64,000 nucleotides of DNA from Bradyrhizobium sp. CCGUVB4N. Its GTDB lineage: Bacteria; Pseudomonadota; Alphaproteobacteria; Rhizobiales; Xanthobacteraceae. Positions 54,692 through 63,682 of this stretch are shown piece by piece. The stretch is taken from contig NZ_JANADP010000001.1 of assembly GCF_024199945.1 (NCBI RefSeq), positions 868,001 to 932,000 on the forward strand. Direction: 5' to 3'. The notes under the pieces are model-generated. The model did not search any database. It had not been told where the DNA came from and saw nothing but the letters and a program-made list of their open reading frames with translations. Each line of letters starts with the position of its first letter. The first letter of the stretch is position 1. Both the position numbers and the translations under genes were made by a program.

Positions 54692-55435
54692 ATCGCCCGC
54701 GTGCCGCAGCGATTTGCGCTCGCCGAGCCTGATCGGCAGCGCCGCATAGCCAAGGCCTGCCTTGACGGCGCCGACCAGCGCGGAGAGGCTGCGTGCTTCG
54801 CAGGCGATGGTCCATTCGCGTTCGACCAGACGCAGGCTGCGCAGTGCTTCACCGCGATAGGCGCAGCCGTCGGCAAAAGCCACCAGCGGAACGGCATCAC
54901 CGGGTCGGCTCGATGCGGCGGCCTTACCGAACCATGCCATCGGCTCGAACGCGATCGCCGCGTCAGCTTCATTCGAGGGCGCACGCTTGTAGAAGGCGAG
55001 ATCGAGCCGGCCGTGACCGACGTCCGCCGCAAGCCGTGCCGACAAATCGGTGCGCACCGTGAGCTGCGCCTTGGGGAAGCGTGAACGGATTTCGCCGAAT
55101 GCCGCGGCGAAATCGCGCTCGAGAAAATCGGCGGGCATGCCGAGCCTGATTCGCTCATCTGACGCCGGCCGGCGCATCGCCGCGACCGCGTGCTCATTGA
55201 GCGCGATCATCTCCCGCGCATGTGCGATCAGCTCCGCGCCCTTTTCCGTCGGGCCGAGCACCCGGCCGCGTGCCCGCTCCAGCAGGGGATGGCCGACCAA
55301 AGCTTCGAGCCGGGCGACCTGAAGGCTGATCGCGGATTGCGACCGCCCCAATTGCTCCGCCGCGCGCGAAAAGCTGTTCAACTCGACGATGGCGAGCAGC
55401 GCGCGCAGCGTATCGATATCGAGGGTCGTCGGCAT
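54572..55435 (-). CDS. LysR-family transcriptional regulator
   Basis: A 287-aa regulator from ATG 55435. The N-terminal winged HTH reads LDIDTLRALLAIVELNSFSR and QLGRSQSAISLQVARLEALV. The effector domain covers residues about 90-285, with MPADFLERDFAAAFGEIRSR. The C-terminal end overlaps the convergent PepSY gene by 120 bp. It is divergent from the alpha/beta hydrolase gene, and a TTG-N7-CAA box lies at 55512-55526 between them, so it most likely controls that gene. Confidence 0.93.
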   Translation of the reverse strand: MPTTLDIDTLRALLAIVELNSFSRAAEQLGRSQSAISLQVARLEALVGHPLLERARGRVLGPTEKGAELIAHAREMIALNEHAVAAMRRPASDERIRLGMPADFLERDFAAAFGEIRSRFPKAQLTVRTDLSARLAADVGHGRLDLAFYKRAPSNEADAAIAFEPMAWFGKAAASSRPGDAVPLVAFADGCAYRGEALRSLRLVEREWTIACEARSLSALVGAVKAGLGYAALPIRLGERKSLRHAGDLADLPQLNAVELTLGVAQGCNLPFARAIGGIIAEHCALA

Positions 55436-55511
55436 GGCGAGGCTCCGGACAGTGCCGCCGAATACAGCTGCGGCGAGGCGGGCAGTCAGAATGAGATTTA
55501 TCAATCAAGCC

Positions 55512-55526
55512 ATTGCAGAAATCAAT
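55512..55526. promoter_or_regulatory. Candidate LysR box
   Basis: ATTGCAGAAATCAAT contains TTG-N7-CAA, i.e. the T-N11-A pattern of LysR-type operators, in the 162-bp divergent gap between the LysR gene and the hydrolase gene. Confidence 0.55.
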
Positions 55527-55597
55527 TTCTCCCGTGCGAAGGCTGCGCGCTATCAGGCATGCAGCGCCAGCCGCAACAGAAGGCGCGGGAGAAACAC

Positions 55598-56509
55598 ATG
55601 CAACGCCGCAATGTTCTGAGAGGTCTGGGTCTGACCGCCACTGCCGTCATGGCCACCACGCCAGCTCTCGCGCAGGGCGTGGGCAACGCTGCGAGCGCGC
55701 CACCATCGCCCGCGCCGACCTCCTGGAAGTCTCCGCAACTGGCGACCGGCAACCGGCTCGGCCACTGCCGCGTCGGCAACGGCCCGACGATCTGCGTGGT
55801 GCTGCACGAATGGCTTGGCGATCACGTCAACTGGGAGCCGGTGCTGCCCTATCTCGATCCCGCGCTCTACACGATCGTGTTCATGGATCTGCGCGGGTAC
55901 GGCTGGTCGCGCGCTATGAGCGGCAGCTATACGCTGGATGAAGCCACAGCCGACGTGCTGCGCACCGCCGACGAGCTCGCCATCGGCCGATTCCATCTCG
56001 TCGGCCATTCGATGTCCGGCCTGGTGGCGCAGAAGATCGCGCTTGGGGCTGGAAGCCGGCTTCAGAGCGTGACGCTGTTCTCACCGGTGCCGCCCACCGG
56101 CTTCCGCGCCGACGAGGCCGCGATGAAGGCGCTCAATGCCGTCATCGACGAGGACGAGGCGGCCGGGCGAGCGATCACGGCGCGCACGTCAAGCCGCTAC
56201 GGCGCTGGCTGGCTGCGCCGCAAGCTCGCCATCGCGCGCGAGGCCTCGACGGTCGAGGCCAAGCGCGGCTATCTCACCATGTTCACGTCCTCAGCCATCA
56301 CCGGCGAGACCCACGGGCTGGCTGCGCCCCTGCATGTCGTGACCGGTGCGCTGGACATTCCGTTCTATCGCGGCGAGCCGCTGCGGAATGCCTTTGCGCT
56401 GGCCTATCCCCGCGTGACGTTCGAGATCATCGACGACGCCGGCCATTACTCCATGCTGGAAACCCCGGTGCGGGTCGCCAGTCTCATCGAGAAGCAGCTG
56501 GCCGGATGA
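55598..56509 (+). CDS. Exported alpha/beta hydrolase
   Basis: A 303-aa alpha/beta-hydrolase-fold protein with N-terminal MQRRNVLRGLGLTATAVMAT, a twin-arginine-like signal, cleaved near TPALA. Catalytic elements: oxyanion segment LHEWLGDHVNW, nucleophile elbow LVGHSMSGLVAQ (Ser), acid in GALDIPF and His in DDAGHYSM. ATG 55598 follows GCGGGAGAA. Similar to epoxide-hydrolase/haloperoxidase-like members of the family. The likely activator is the divergent LysR protein. Substrate unknown. Confidence 0.9.
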   Translation: MQRRNVLRGLGLTATAVMATTPALAQGVGNAASAPPSPAPTSWKSPQLATGNRLGHCRVGNGPTICVVLHEWLGDHVNWEPVLPYLDPALYTIVFMDLRGYGWSRAMSGSYTLDEATADVLRTADELAIGRFHLVGHSMSGLVAQKIALGAGSRLQSVTLFSPVPPTGFRADEAAMKALNAVIDEDEAAGRAITARTSSRYGAGWLRRKLAIAREASTVEAKRGYLTMFTSSAITGETHGLAAPLHVVTGALDIPFYRGEPLRNAFALAYPRVTFEIIDDAGHYSMLETPVRVASLIEKQLAG

Positions 56510-56589
56510 GGCCGCCATGCGGCGGAGTGACTAGCCAAGTCCGCCGCAATCGTTCAAAAGCCCATGGCCTGTCCACCAGGGTTCACGCC

Positions 56590-57822
56590 ATGAAGCTTTC
56601 GACCGTCACACCCGCCGATATCCGCCGCGCGCTGCTGTTGCGCGAGGAGATCGCGCTGCTCGATCTCAGGTACGAGGCCGCCTTCGCCACCGGCCATCCG
56701 CTGTTCGCGGCCAACATGGCCGTGGACCGGATCGCAGTCGAGGCTGCGGTGAGGCTGCCGCGCAAGGATGCGCCGATCGTGCTCTTCGATGATGGCGAGG
56801 GGCTCGTCGCATCCGGCGCCGAACGCCTTGCTGCACTTGGCTACAGCAATGTCCGTGCGCTCGATGGCGGGCTGAAAGCCTGGCGCGCGGCTGGCTATGA
56901 GGTATTCGAGGACGTCAATTCCTACTCAAAGGCCTTTGGCGAGCTGGTCGAGTCGCGCCGCCACACGCCGTCGTTCAGCGCCGACGAGGTGGCAAAGCTG
57001 ATCGCCGAGAAGGCCAACATCGCCATCCTCGATGTTCGTCGCTTCGACGAATATGCGACCATGAACATTCCTGGCTCGGTCAGCGTGCCCGGTGCGGAAC
57101 TGGTGCTGCGGGCCGGCCAGGCGGCGCCGGATCCCGACACCACCATCATCGTCAATTGCGCCGGGCGCACCCGCTCGATCATCGGCACCCAGTCGCTGAT
57201 CAACGCCGGCGTGCCCAACAAGGTGCATGCGCTGCGCAACGGCACGATCGGCTGGACGCTGGCGCGGCACACGCTGGCTCATGGTGCTGACCGGCGCGGC
57301 GCGATCGGGTCGTTCGAGGGCGGCCCGGCCAATGCCCGCGACGTGGCCTATCGCGCCGGCGTCCGCCATATCGGCGCGAACGAGATGTCGGCGATGGTCG
57401 CCGAGACCAGTCGCACGCTCTATCGCTTCGACGTACGCGATGTGGAGGAATATGCGGCCGGCCACCTCCCGGGCTTCCGGCACTATCCGGGCGGCCAGCT
57501 CGTGCAGGAGACCGACATGGCCGCGCCGGTGCGCGGCGCACGCATCGTCCTGACCGACGACAAGGGCGTGCGCGCCGACATGACGGCATCCTGGCTCGCT
57601 CAGATGGGCTGGGAGGTCTATGTGCTCGAGGGCGGCTATGCCGGCACTCTCGAGGTCAGCCCGCCGCTGGTGCTGCCCAAGCCCGACCCGGCGCATCGCT
57701 ACCGCCGCCCCTATGAGGGAACCGACATCGCCGAGCGCGCGATGCAGGCCTATCTCGACTGGGAGTACGGCCTCGTCGATCAGCTGCGCCGGGACGGCAC
57801 GCACGGGTTCTATGTGATCTGA
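56590..57822 (+). CDS. Three-domain rhodanese with a single active-site cysteine
   Basis: A 410-aa protein with three rhodanese-like domains, at about residues 5-115, 125-225 and 265-365. Only the middle one keeps the active-site loop (NCAGRTRSIIG). In domain 1 the loop is VLFDDGEGL and in domain 3 it is VLTDDKGVR, both with Asp where Cys is expected. A C-terminal extension (about 366-410, HRYRRPYEGTDIAERAMQAY) follows. Cytosolic, no signal. Probably sulfur transfer by one domain with two structural ones. ATG 56590 is used; the open frame upstream is not domain-like. Confidence 0.88.
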   Translation: MKLSTVTPADIRRALLLREEIALLDLRYEAAFATGHPLFAANMAVDRIAVEAAVRLPRKDAPIVLFDDGEGLVASGAERLAALGYSNVRALDGGLKAWRAAGYEVFEDVNSYSKAFGELVESRRHTPSFSADEVAKLIAEKANIAILDVRRFDEYATMNIPGSVSVPGAELVLRAGQAAPDPDTTIIVNCAGRTRSIIGTQSLINAGVPNKVHALRNGTIGWTLARHTLAHGADRRGAIGSFEGGPANARDVAYRAGVRHIGANEMSAMVAETSRTLYRFDVRDVEEYAAGHLPGFRHYPGGQLVQETDMAAPVRGARIVLTDDKGVRADMTASWLAQMGWEVYVLEGGYAGTLEVSPPLVLPKPDPAHRYRRPYEGTDIAERAMQAYLDWEYGLVDQLRRDGTHGFYVI

Positions 57823-58061
57823 AGCGGTCGGGTTGATCCACCGAAGTTGCGGGCAAAAACACGTCGCATCGACGATACCGCCATCCGCGGCCAGCAAGTC
57901 GCGAAGCGGCTGGGCGCATAAGGCGGATGTTCCGGCGGTTCGGTATGCTTTTAGTGCGTCACCTGGACGGAGCGAAGCGAAATCCCATATCCAAACCCTA
58001 TTGTGCTGTGCGTCGCCGGCGGTCTATGTGCTGCGGCAAAGCCGCCATTCATGGAGATATT

Positions 58062-59306
58062 ATGCCAGCCCCAGGCCAAAGCCCTGAGCGGAGCGCGAAG
58101 GCGCTGCTGCTTGAAGGTGTCAACGACAGCGCCGTTGATCTGTTCAAGAGCGCGGGTTTCACCAATGTCGAGCGTCTGACCAAGGCGCTGGACGGTGAGG
58201 CGCTGCGGCAGGCGCTCAAGGGCGTGTCGCTGCTCGGCATCCGCTCCCGTACCCAGATCACCGACGAGGTGCTGGAAGCCGCCGACGGGCTGCTCGCGGT
58301 CGGCTGCTTCAGCGTCGGCACCAATCAGGTCGATCTCCTGGCGGCGCGCAAGCGAGGCATTCCCGTGTTCAACGCGCCGTTCTCCAACACGCGCAGCGTC
58401 GCCGAGCTCGTGATCGGCGAGATCGTGATGCTGCTGCGGCAGATCTTTCCGCGCTCGGTGTCGGCCCATGACGGCGGCTGGGACAAATCCGCGGCCGGCA
58501 GCCGCGAGGTGCGCGGCCGTACGCTCGGCATCATCGGCTACGGCAATATCGGCTCGCAGCTCTCGACGCTTGCGGAAGCCATGGGCATGCGGGTGATCTA
58601 CTACGATCGCACCGACAAGCTCCGCCATGGCAATACCGAGCCGGTCGAGAAGCTCGAAGAGCTGCTCGCACAGAGCGACGTGGTCAGCCTGCACGTGCCG
58701 GAGACGCCCGAGACATCAGGCATGATCGGCGAGAAGGAGCTGCGGGCGATGAAATCAGGCTCGTCCCTGATCAACAACAGCCGCGGCACCGTGGTCGATC
58801 TTGATGCGCTCGCCGGTGCTTTGCGTGACGGACACATTGCCGGTGCCGCTATCGACGTGTTTCCGGTCGAGCCGTCCTCGAATTCGGAGCGTTTCAAGAG
58901 CCCGGTACAAGGCCTCGGCAACGTGATCCTCACGCCGCATGTTGGCGGTTCGACCGAAGAGGCGCAGGAGCGCATCGGCGGCGAAGTGGCGCGCAAGCTG
59001 GTCGACTATTTCATCACGGGATCGACCATGGGCGCGGTGAACTTCCCGGAGGTGCAGCTGCATTTGCGTCCCTCCGGCGTGCGCTTCAGCCACGTCCATC
59101 GCAACGTGCCGGGCATGCTGCGCCGCCTGAACGAGGTGTTCCTCCAGCGCGACATCAACATCGCCGCACAATATCTGGAGACCGCGGGCGATCTCGGCTA
59201 TGTCGTGCTGGACGCCGATCTCGGCGGCGAGGATTCAGGCGCGCTGCTGGCGCAGATCCGGGCGCTCGAAGGCACAATCGGCGCGCGGCTGGTGTTCGAG
59301 CACTAG
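58062..59306 (+). CDS. serA: Phosphoglycerate dehydrogenase (short, ACT-domain type)
   Basis: First committed step of serine synthesis: oxidises 3-phosphoglycerate with NAD. It is 414 aa, the E. coli-type short form. The substrate domain includes LLGIRSRTQITDEVL, NAD binding is GRTLGIIGYGNIGSQLSTLA and the catalytic triad includes NSRGTVVDLDAL, EPSSNSE and ILTPHVGGSTEEAQ (His). The C-terminal ACT domain (about 335-414) runs from RFSHVHRNVPGMLRRLNEVF. ATG 58062 follows GGAGATATT. The longer open frame upstream lacks similarity. Stand-alone; the 239-bp gap before it shows no certain feature. Confidence 0.93.
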   Translation: MPAPGQSPERSAKALLLEGVNDSAVDLFKSAGFTNVERLTKALDGEALRQALKGVSLLGIRSRTQITDEVLEAADGLLAVGCFSVGTNQVDLLAARKRGIPVFNAPFSNTRSVAELVIGEIVMLLRQIFPRSVSAHDGGWDKSAAGSREVRGRTLGIIGYGNIGSQLSTLAEAMGMRVIYYDRTDKLRHGNTEPVEKLEELLAQSDVVSLHVPETPETSGMIGEKELRAMKSGSSLINNSRGTVVDLDALAGALRDGHIAGAAIDVFPVEPSSNSERFKSPVQGLGNVILTPHVGGSTEEAQERIGGEVARKLVDYFITGSTMGAVNFPEVQLHLRPSGVRFSHVHRNVPGMLRRLNEVFLQRDINIAAQYLETAGDLGYVVLDADLGGEDSGALLAQIRALEGTIGARLVFEH

Positions 59307-59421
59307 CCCGACGTCACGTTCCGGTTGCATTCCGCGGCGTAAGCTCATTACACTGTCCGTATCATCTTCGGCGTGCTGCAAATCACGTCGAATTTGAGCT
59401 TCAGTCGCGTGAGTATCCGCC

Positions 59422-60441
59422 ATGGAACGAGACGCCGTACTGATCGATCTCGCGCTTCAGGGTGGCGGTTCGCACGGGGCCTTCTCCTGGGGGGTGCTCG
59501 AGCGCCTGCTGGAGGAGAAGTGGCTCACCATCGCCGCAATCTCCGGAACCTCCGCGGGTGCGATGAATGCGGCGGTGCTGGCGGATGGCTGGACGGCCGG
59601 CGGCGCCGAGGGCGCGCGTGACGCTCTGGAGCAATATTGGCGTCGCGTCTCGAAGGCCGCGGCCTTCAGCCCGCTGCAGCGCTCGCCACTCGATCGGCTG
59701 ATGGGGCGCTGGACGCTCGATACCTCGCCCTTCTACATCCTGACCGACCTGATGTCGCGGGTGCTGTCGCCCTACGATCTCAACCCGACCGGCTACAATC
59801 CGCTGCGCGCGGTGCTGGCCGAGAGCGTCGATTTCGAGCGGCTCGCGCGCTCGCCGATCCAGCTCTTCATCACCGCGACGCGCGTGCGTACCGGCCGCGG
59901 CCGGATCTTCCGCAACGCCGAGATCACGGCGGATGTGCTGCTGGCATCGGCCTGCCTGCCGACGATGTTTCGCGCGATCGAGATCGACGGCGAGCCCTAT
60001 TGGGACGGCGGCTATGCCGGCAACCCGACCATCACGCCGCTGGTCCGCGAGAGCGACGCGCACGACACCATCCTCGTCCAGATCAATCCGACCGAGCGGA
60101 TGGATGAGCCGCGAACCGCCGCAGAGATCCTCAACCGCCTCAACGAGATTTCCTTCAACTCACCGCTGATGAAGGAGCTGCGGATGATCGCGCTGCTGCG
60201 ACAGGCGGCTGATCCCGGCAGCGGCGAGGGCGCGCGCTGGGCGAAGATGCGGACACACCGGATCAAGAGCGACATGCTGGCGAAGTTCGGCGCATCGTCA
60301 AAGCTCAATGCGGAATGGGAGTTCGTCTCGATGCTGCGTGCCGAGGGACGCGTCGCCGCGGAGGCGTTCCTCGCCAAACACGGCATGGATATCGGCCGGC
60401 AATCGACTGCCGATCTCGATGTCCTCCTGGCGGAGTGCTGA
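59422..60441 (+). CDS. Patatin-like phospholipase
   Basis: A 339-aa serine hydrolase of the patatin family. The oxyanion hole is LALQGGGSHGAFSWGVLERL, the nucleophile motif is ISGTSAGAMNAAVL (GxSxG with Ser) and the catalytic Asp is in YWDGGYAGNPTITPL. It has no signal peptide and ends 3 bases before the GntP permease gene, so the two form an operon. In rhizobia such patatins hydrolyse lipid or polyhydroxybutyrate-related esters. The link to the adjacent permease substrate is an inference. Confidence 0.92.
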   Translation: MERDAVLIDLALQGGGSHGAFSWGVLERLLEEKWLTIAAISGTSAGAMNAAVLADGWTAGGAEGARDALEQYWRRVSKAAAFSPLQRSPLDRLMGRWTLDTSPFYILTDLMSRVLSPYDLNPTGYNPLRAVLAESVDFERLARSPIQLFITATRVRTGRGRIFRNAEITADVLLASACLPTMFRAIEIDGEPYWDGGYAGNPTITPLVRESDAHDTILVQINPTERMDEPRTAAEILNRLNEISFNSPLMKELRMIALLRQAADPGSGEGARWAKMRTHRIKSDMLAKFGASSKLNAEWEFVSMLRAEGRVAAEAFLAKHGMDIGRQSTADLDVLLAEC

Positions 60442-60444
60442 GGC

Positions 60445-61899
60445 ATGGGGCTTCTTGGCCTCTTCGTCGGGCTCGGGCTGCTCGTCCTGTTTGCCTTTCG
60501 CGGCTGGAGCGTGCTGCTGCTCGCGCCGGTCGCTGCGCTCGTTGCCGCGCGGTTTGGCGGCGAGCCGCTGCTGGCGAACCTGACCCAGGTATTCATGGTG
60601 AACGCGGCGGGATTTCTGGCGCAGTTCTTCCCGATCTTCCTGCTCGGGGCCGTCTTTGGCAAACTGATGGACGATAGCGGCGCGGTCACGTCGGTCGCCG
60701 CCTTCATGGCCAAGCGTCTCGGCGAGCGCCGCGTGATTCTCGCGGTCGTGCTGGCAGGCGCACTCGTCACCTATGGCGGCGTCAGCCTGTTCGTTGCCTT
60801 CTTCGTTATCGCCCCGATGGCGCGGTCGCTGTTCCGCGCAGCTGGCATTCCGCGCCGGTTGATTCCCGCCGCGATCGTGCTGGGGACGTCGACCTTCACG
60901 ATGTCGGCCCTGCCGGGCACGCCGTCGATCCAGAATGCGATCCCGATGCCGTTCTTCGGTACGACGCCCTTTGCGGCGCCGGGCCTGGGTATCGTCGCCT
61001 CTCTCATCATGCTCGGCACGGGATTGTGGTGGCTGCATCGCGCCGAGGCCAAGGCCCGGCGTGCCGGGGAGGGCTATGGCGATGACGTCGAGGATGCGAC
61101 AGAGCGCGCGGCATCCGACGAACTCGTGCGTGAACGCGCAACGACGGCGCGCGAGTTCGATCCGGCGGAGTTGCAGCATGGCCGTCGTAGCGATCAGCCG
61201 TCACCGGTTCTGAGTGCCGTCCTGCCATTGGTCGTCGTCGTGGCGGTCAATCTCCTGATGTCGCTGGTGGTGTTGCCGCGGCTCGACGTCGCCTATCTGG
61301 CCGAGGAGCGCTTCGGCAACACGTCGCTGGCCGCCGTCGCGGGCGTGTGGTCGGTCGCGGTCGCCTTGACCGCGGCGATCGTCACGACCATCGCGTTGAA
61401 CTGGGCACGGCTGCCGGAATTGCGGCAGACCATGGATGCCGGCGCCAATGCGTCGGTGCTGCCGGCGTTTAGCGTCGCGAGCCTGGTCGGATTTGGCGCG
61501 GTCGTCGCCGCGCTGCCGGCGTTCGCGCTGGTTCGCGAATGGGTGCTCGCGATCGAAGGCGGTCCGCTGGTCTCGCTCGCGGTCGCGACCAACATCCTGG
61601 CGGCGCTGACCGGCTCGGCGTCGGGCGGCCTGACCATTGCGCTGGACGCACTCGGCCAGACCTATGTCGAGCTCGCCGCGCGCACGGGCATCGATCTTGC
61701 GCTGATGCATCGTGTCGCGGTGATCGGCTCGGGAACGCTGGACATTCTGCCGCATAACGGCGCGGTGGTCAGCCTGCTCGCCATCTGCGGCCTGACCCAT
61801 CGTGACAGCTATCTGGACATCGTGATGGTCGGCATAGTGACGTCGCTGCTGGCGCTGGTGGCCGTGATCGCCTTGGGCAGCGTGTTGGGATCGTTCTGA
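60445..61899 (+). CDS. GntP-family permease
   Basis: A 484-aa membrane protein with about twelve helices of the GntP gluconate/hydroxyacid:H+ symporter group. LAQFFPIFLLGAVFGKLMDD and TYGGVSLFVAFFVIAPMARS are early helices. GTSTFTMSALPGTPSIQNAI is the family loop, and TGSASGGLTIALDALGQTYV and GTLDILPHNGAVVSLL occur late. A soluble acidic loop lies at about 200-255. It follows the patatin gene by 3 bases. Candidate substrates are hydroxybutyrate or gluconate-type acids. Confidence 0.88.
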   Translation: MGLLGLFVGLGLLVLFAFRGWSVLLLAPVAALVAARFGGEPLLANLTQVFMVNAAGFLAQFFPIFLLGAVFGKLMDDSGAVTSVAAFMAKRLGERRVILAVVLAGALVTYGGVSLFVAFFVIAPMARSLFRAAGIPRRLIPAAIVLGTSTFTMSALPGTPSIQNAIPMPFFGTTPFAAPGLGIVASLIMLGTGLWWLHRAEAKARRAGEGYGDDVEDATERAASDELVRERATTAREFDPAELQHGRRSDQPSPVLSAVLPLVVVVAVNLLMSLVVLPRLDVAYLAEERFGNTSLAAVAGVWSVAVALTAAIVTTIALNWARLPELRQTMDAGANASVLPAFSVASLVGFGAVVAALPAFALVREWVLAIEGGPLVSLAVATNILAALTGSASGGLTIALDALGQTYVELAARTGIDLALMHRVAVIGSGTLDILPHNGAVVSLLAICGLTHRDSYLDIVMVGIVTSLLALVAVIALGSVLGSF

Positions 61900-61912
61900 T
61901 CTGGACACAAAA

Positions 61913-61926
61913 GTCAATGAATTGAC
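61913..61926. promoter_or_regulatory. Palindrome between the GntP and tannase-family genes
   Basis: GTCAAT-GA-ATTGAC is a 6-bp perfect palindrome in the 93-bp gap 67 bp upstream of the tannase-family start codon. It could be an operator or the base of a terminator hairpin. Support is short-arm only. Confidence 0.35.
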
Positions 61927-61992
61927 GCGCCCGTGAAGGTCGCTTTCAATGCGTCCCTCTGTCGGAACGAACAAAAGCAAGGGTAGGAAACG

Positions 61993-63654
61993 ATGGCGCG
62001 AATGGATGCGAGACTGTGTGCATTGCTCGCAGGCGCGGTAGTCACGTTCGGCGCGACCGCCGCATTGGCGGCGACGTTGCCGGAGGATGCGGATACCGTC
62101 TGCAAAGGTCTCGCCGGCGGCACTGACGCCGTCAAGATCGACACCGCAACGTTGCAGGCCGCGTCTCAGCTCGCTGTCGCCGAGCGCGGGCCGACGCCGG
62201 CGGGACGCGTCACGCCGGCCAATCCCGCCTTCTGCAAGGTGCTCGGTCATATCGAGTCCGTGGATCCCAAGGCGCCGCCGGTCAAATTCCAGGTCAATCT
62301 GCCGGTCGAATGGAACGGGCGCTCGGTGCAATATGGCGGCGGCGGTTTCAACGGCGTGCTGATCACCGGCCTCGCTTTGCCGCCGGCCTATCCCTTCGAC
62401 AAGCCGTCGCCACTCGCGCGCGGCTTCGTCACCTACGGCACCGATTCCGGTCATGAGTCCAAGCCCGGCGAGCCGCCGCAGTTGTTCGCGTTGAATGACG
62501 AAGCGTTCGAGAATTTTGCCCACCGCGCCTACAAGAAGGTGCGTGACGCCGCGGTCGCGCTGATGCAGCAGGCTTACGGCAAGAAGCCCGAAAAAATGTA
62601 CTTCATGGGCTCGTCCGAAGGCGGCCGCGAAGCGCTCACGATGGCGCAGCGTTATCCCGACGATTTCGACGGGATCTTCGCGCGCGTGCCCGTCATCAAC
62701 TGGGTCGGCCTGCAGCATGCGGGCACCCGCTCCGGTCTCGTCACCATGGGAGCGGGCTGGATCAATCCAGCGCAGGTCAAGCTCGTGGGCGATGCCGTGC
62801 GCGCGGCCTGCGACAGGGCGGACGGATCCGACGATGCGCTGGTGCAGGATCCTGTCGGCTGCAAGGCGGCGTTCAAGGTCGAGACATTGCGTTGCGCCGA
62901 CGGCAAGAGCGGCGATCAGTGCCTCACCGACGCCCAGATCAAGGCGATCGACACGCTGCATGCCACCTACAAATTCCCGTTCCCGCTCGCTAATGGTCTC
63001 GACGACTATCCGGGCTGGGGCGTGTCGGGTGAGGATACGCCGGCGATCGGGCCGACCGGCGGCTGGATGGCGTGGTGGCTCGGCGCCGCGCCGCCGGCGC
63101 AGCCGCCAGCGCCCAACAACGGTATCGCCTGGATCTACGGTGCCGGCGGCATTCAATACGTGTTCGCGCGCGATCCCAAGCTCGACGTCACCACCTACAA
63201 GGTGGAGGACCACAAGGCGCGGCTGCTCGAGGTCTCGGGCCTGATGGATTCGACTGATCCCGATCTCAGCCGCTTCCGCGCCCGCGGCGGCCGGCTGATC
63301 ATGCTCGAGCACATGGCGGACTACGCGCAGAGCCCCTATGCCGGCATCCGCTATTTCGAGAGCGTCGAGCGCAAGCTCGGCAAGGCGGAGACTGCCGAGT
63401 TCGCGCGGCTCTACACCGCGCCCGGCGTCGATCATGTCGGCTCCGGCGCGCCGGCCAATGTCGACATGCTGAGCGCGCTGGTCGACTGGGTCGAGAAGGG
63501 CACCGCGCCGGGCGATCTGGAGGTCGCCGAACAGAAGGTCGAGGCACCGTCATTCGCAGTGACGCGCGCGATGCCGCTGTGCCGCTGGCCGGGCTGGCCG
63601 CACTACAAATCCGGTCCTGTGACGGAGGCGGCGAGCTTCAGCTGCGCACCGTAG
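61993..63654 (+). CDS. Tannase/feruloyl esterase family protein without the CS-D-HC disulfide
   Basis: A 553-aa exported esterase-like protein (signal MARMDARLCALLAGAVVTFG, cleavage near AALA). The catalytic triad is visible: nucleophile in MGSSEGGREA (family form GCSxGG), acid in LEHMADYAQS and His in APGVDHVGSGA (family form GHCxGG). The Cys before the Ser and the Cys after the His are replaced by Ser and Val. Length and the mid lid domain (about 250-400, with its own Cys pairs near CDRADG, VGCKAA, LRCADG and DQCLTD) are typical. ATG 61993 has AGGAAA upstream. Substrate probably an aromatic ester, unproven. Confidence 0.88.
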   Translation: MARMDARLCALLAGAVVTFGATAALAATLPEDADTVCKGLAGGTDAVKIDTATLQAASQLAVAERGPTPAGRVTPANPAFCKVLGHIESVDPKAPPVKFQVNLPVEWNGRSVQYGGGGFNGVLITGLALPPAYPFDKPSPLARGFVTYGTDSGHESKPGEPPQLFALNDEAFENFAHRAYKKVRDAAVALMQQAYGKKPEKMYFMGSSEGGREALTMAQRYPDDFDGIFARVPVINWVGLQHAGTRSGLVTMGAGWINPAQVKLVGDAVRAACDRADGSDDALVQDPVGCKAAFKVETLRCADGKSGDQCLTDAQIKAIDTLHATYKFPFPLANGLDDYPGWGVSGEDTPAIGPTGGWMAWWLGAAPPAQPPAPNNGIAWIYGAGGIQYVFARDPKLDVTTYKVEDHKARLLEVSGLMDSTDPDLSRFRARGGRLIMLEHMADYAQSPYAGIRYFESVERKLGKAETAEFARLYTAPGVDHVGSGAPANVDMLSALVDWVEKGTAPGDLEVAEQKVEAPSFAVTRAMPLCRWPGWPHYKSGPVTEAASFSCAP

Positions 63655-63682
63655 CCGCAATGTGAACAGGGCGGCGGTGGAT

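Noticed and set aside
57930..58061. A hairpin or riboswitch-like leader before serA
   Set aside because: Only a weak GGCGG/CCGCC pairing and a repeat-like GAGCGAAGCGAA stretch were seen; no recognisable aptamer or terminator.
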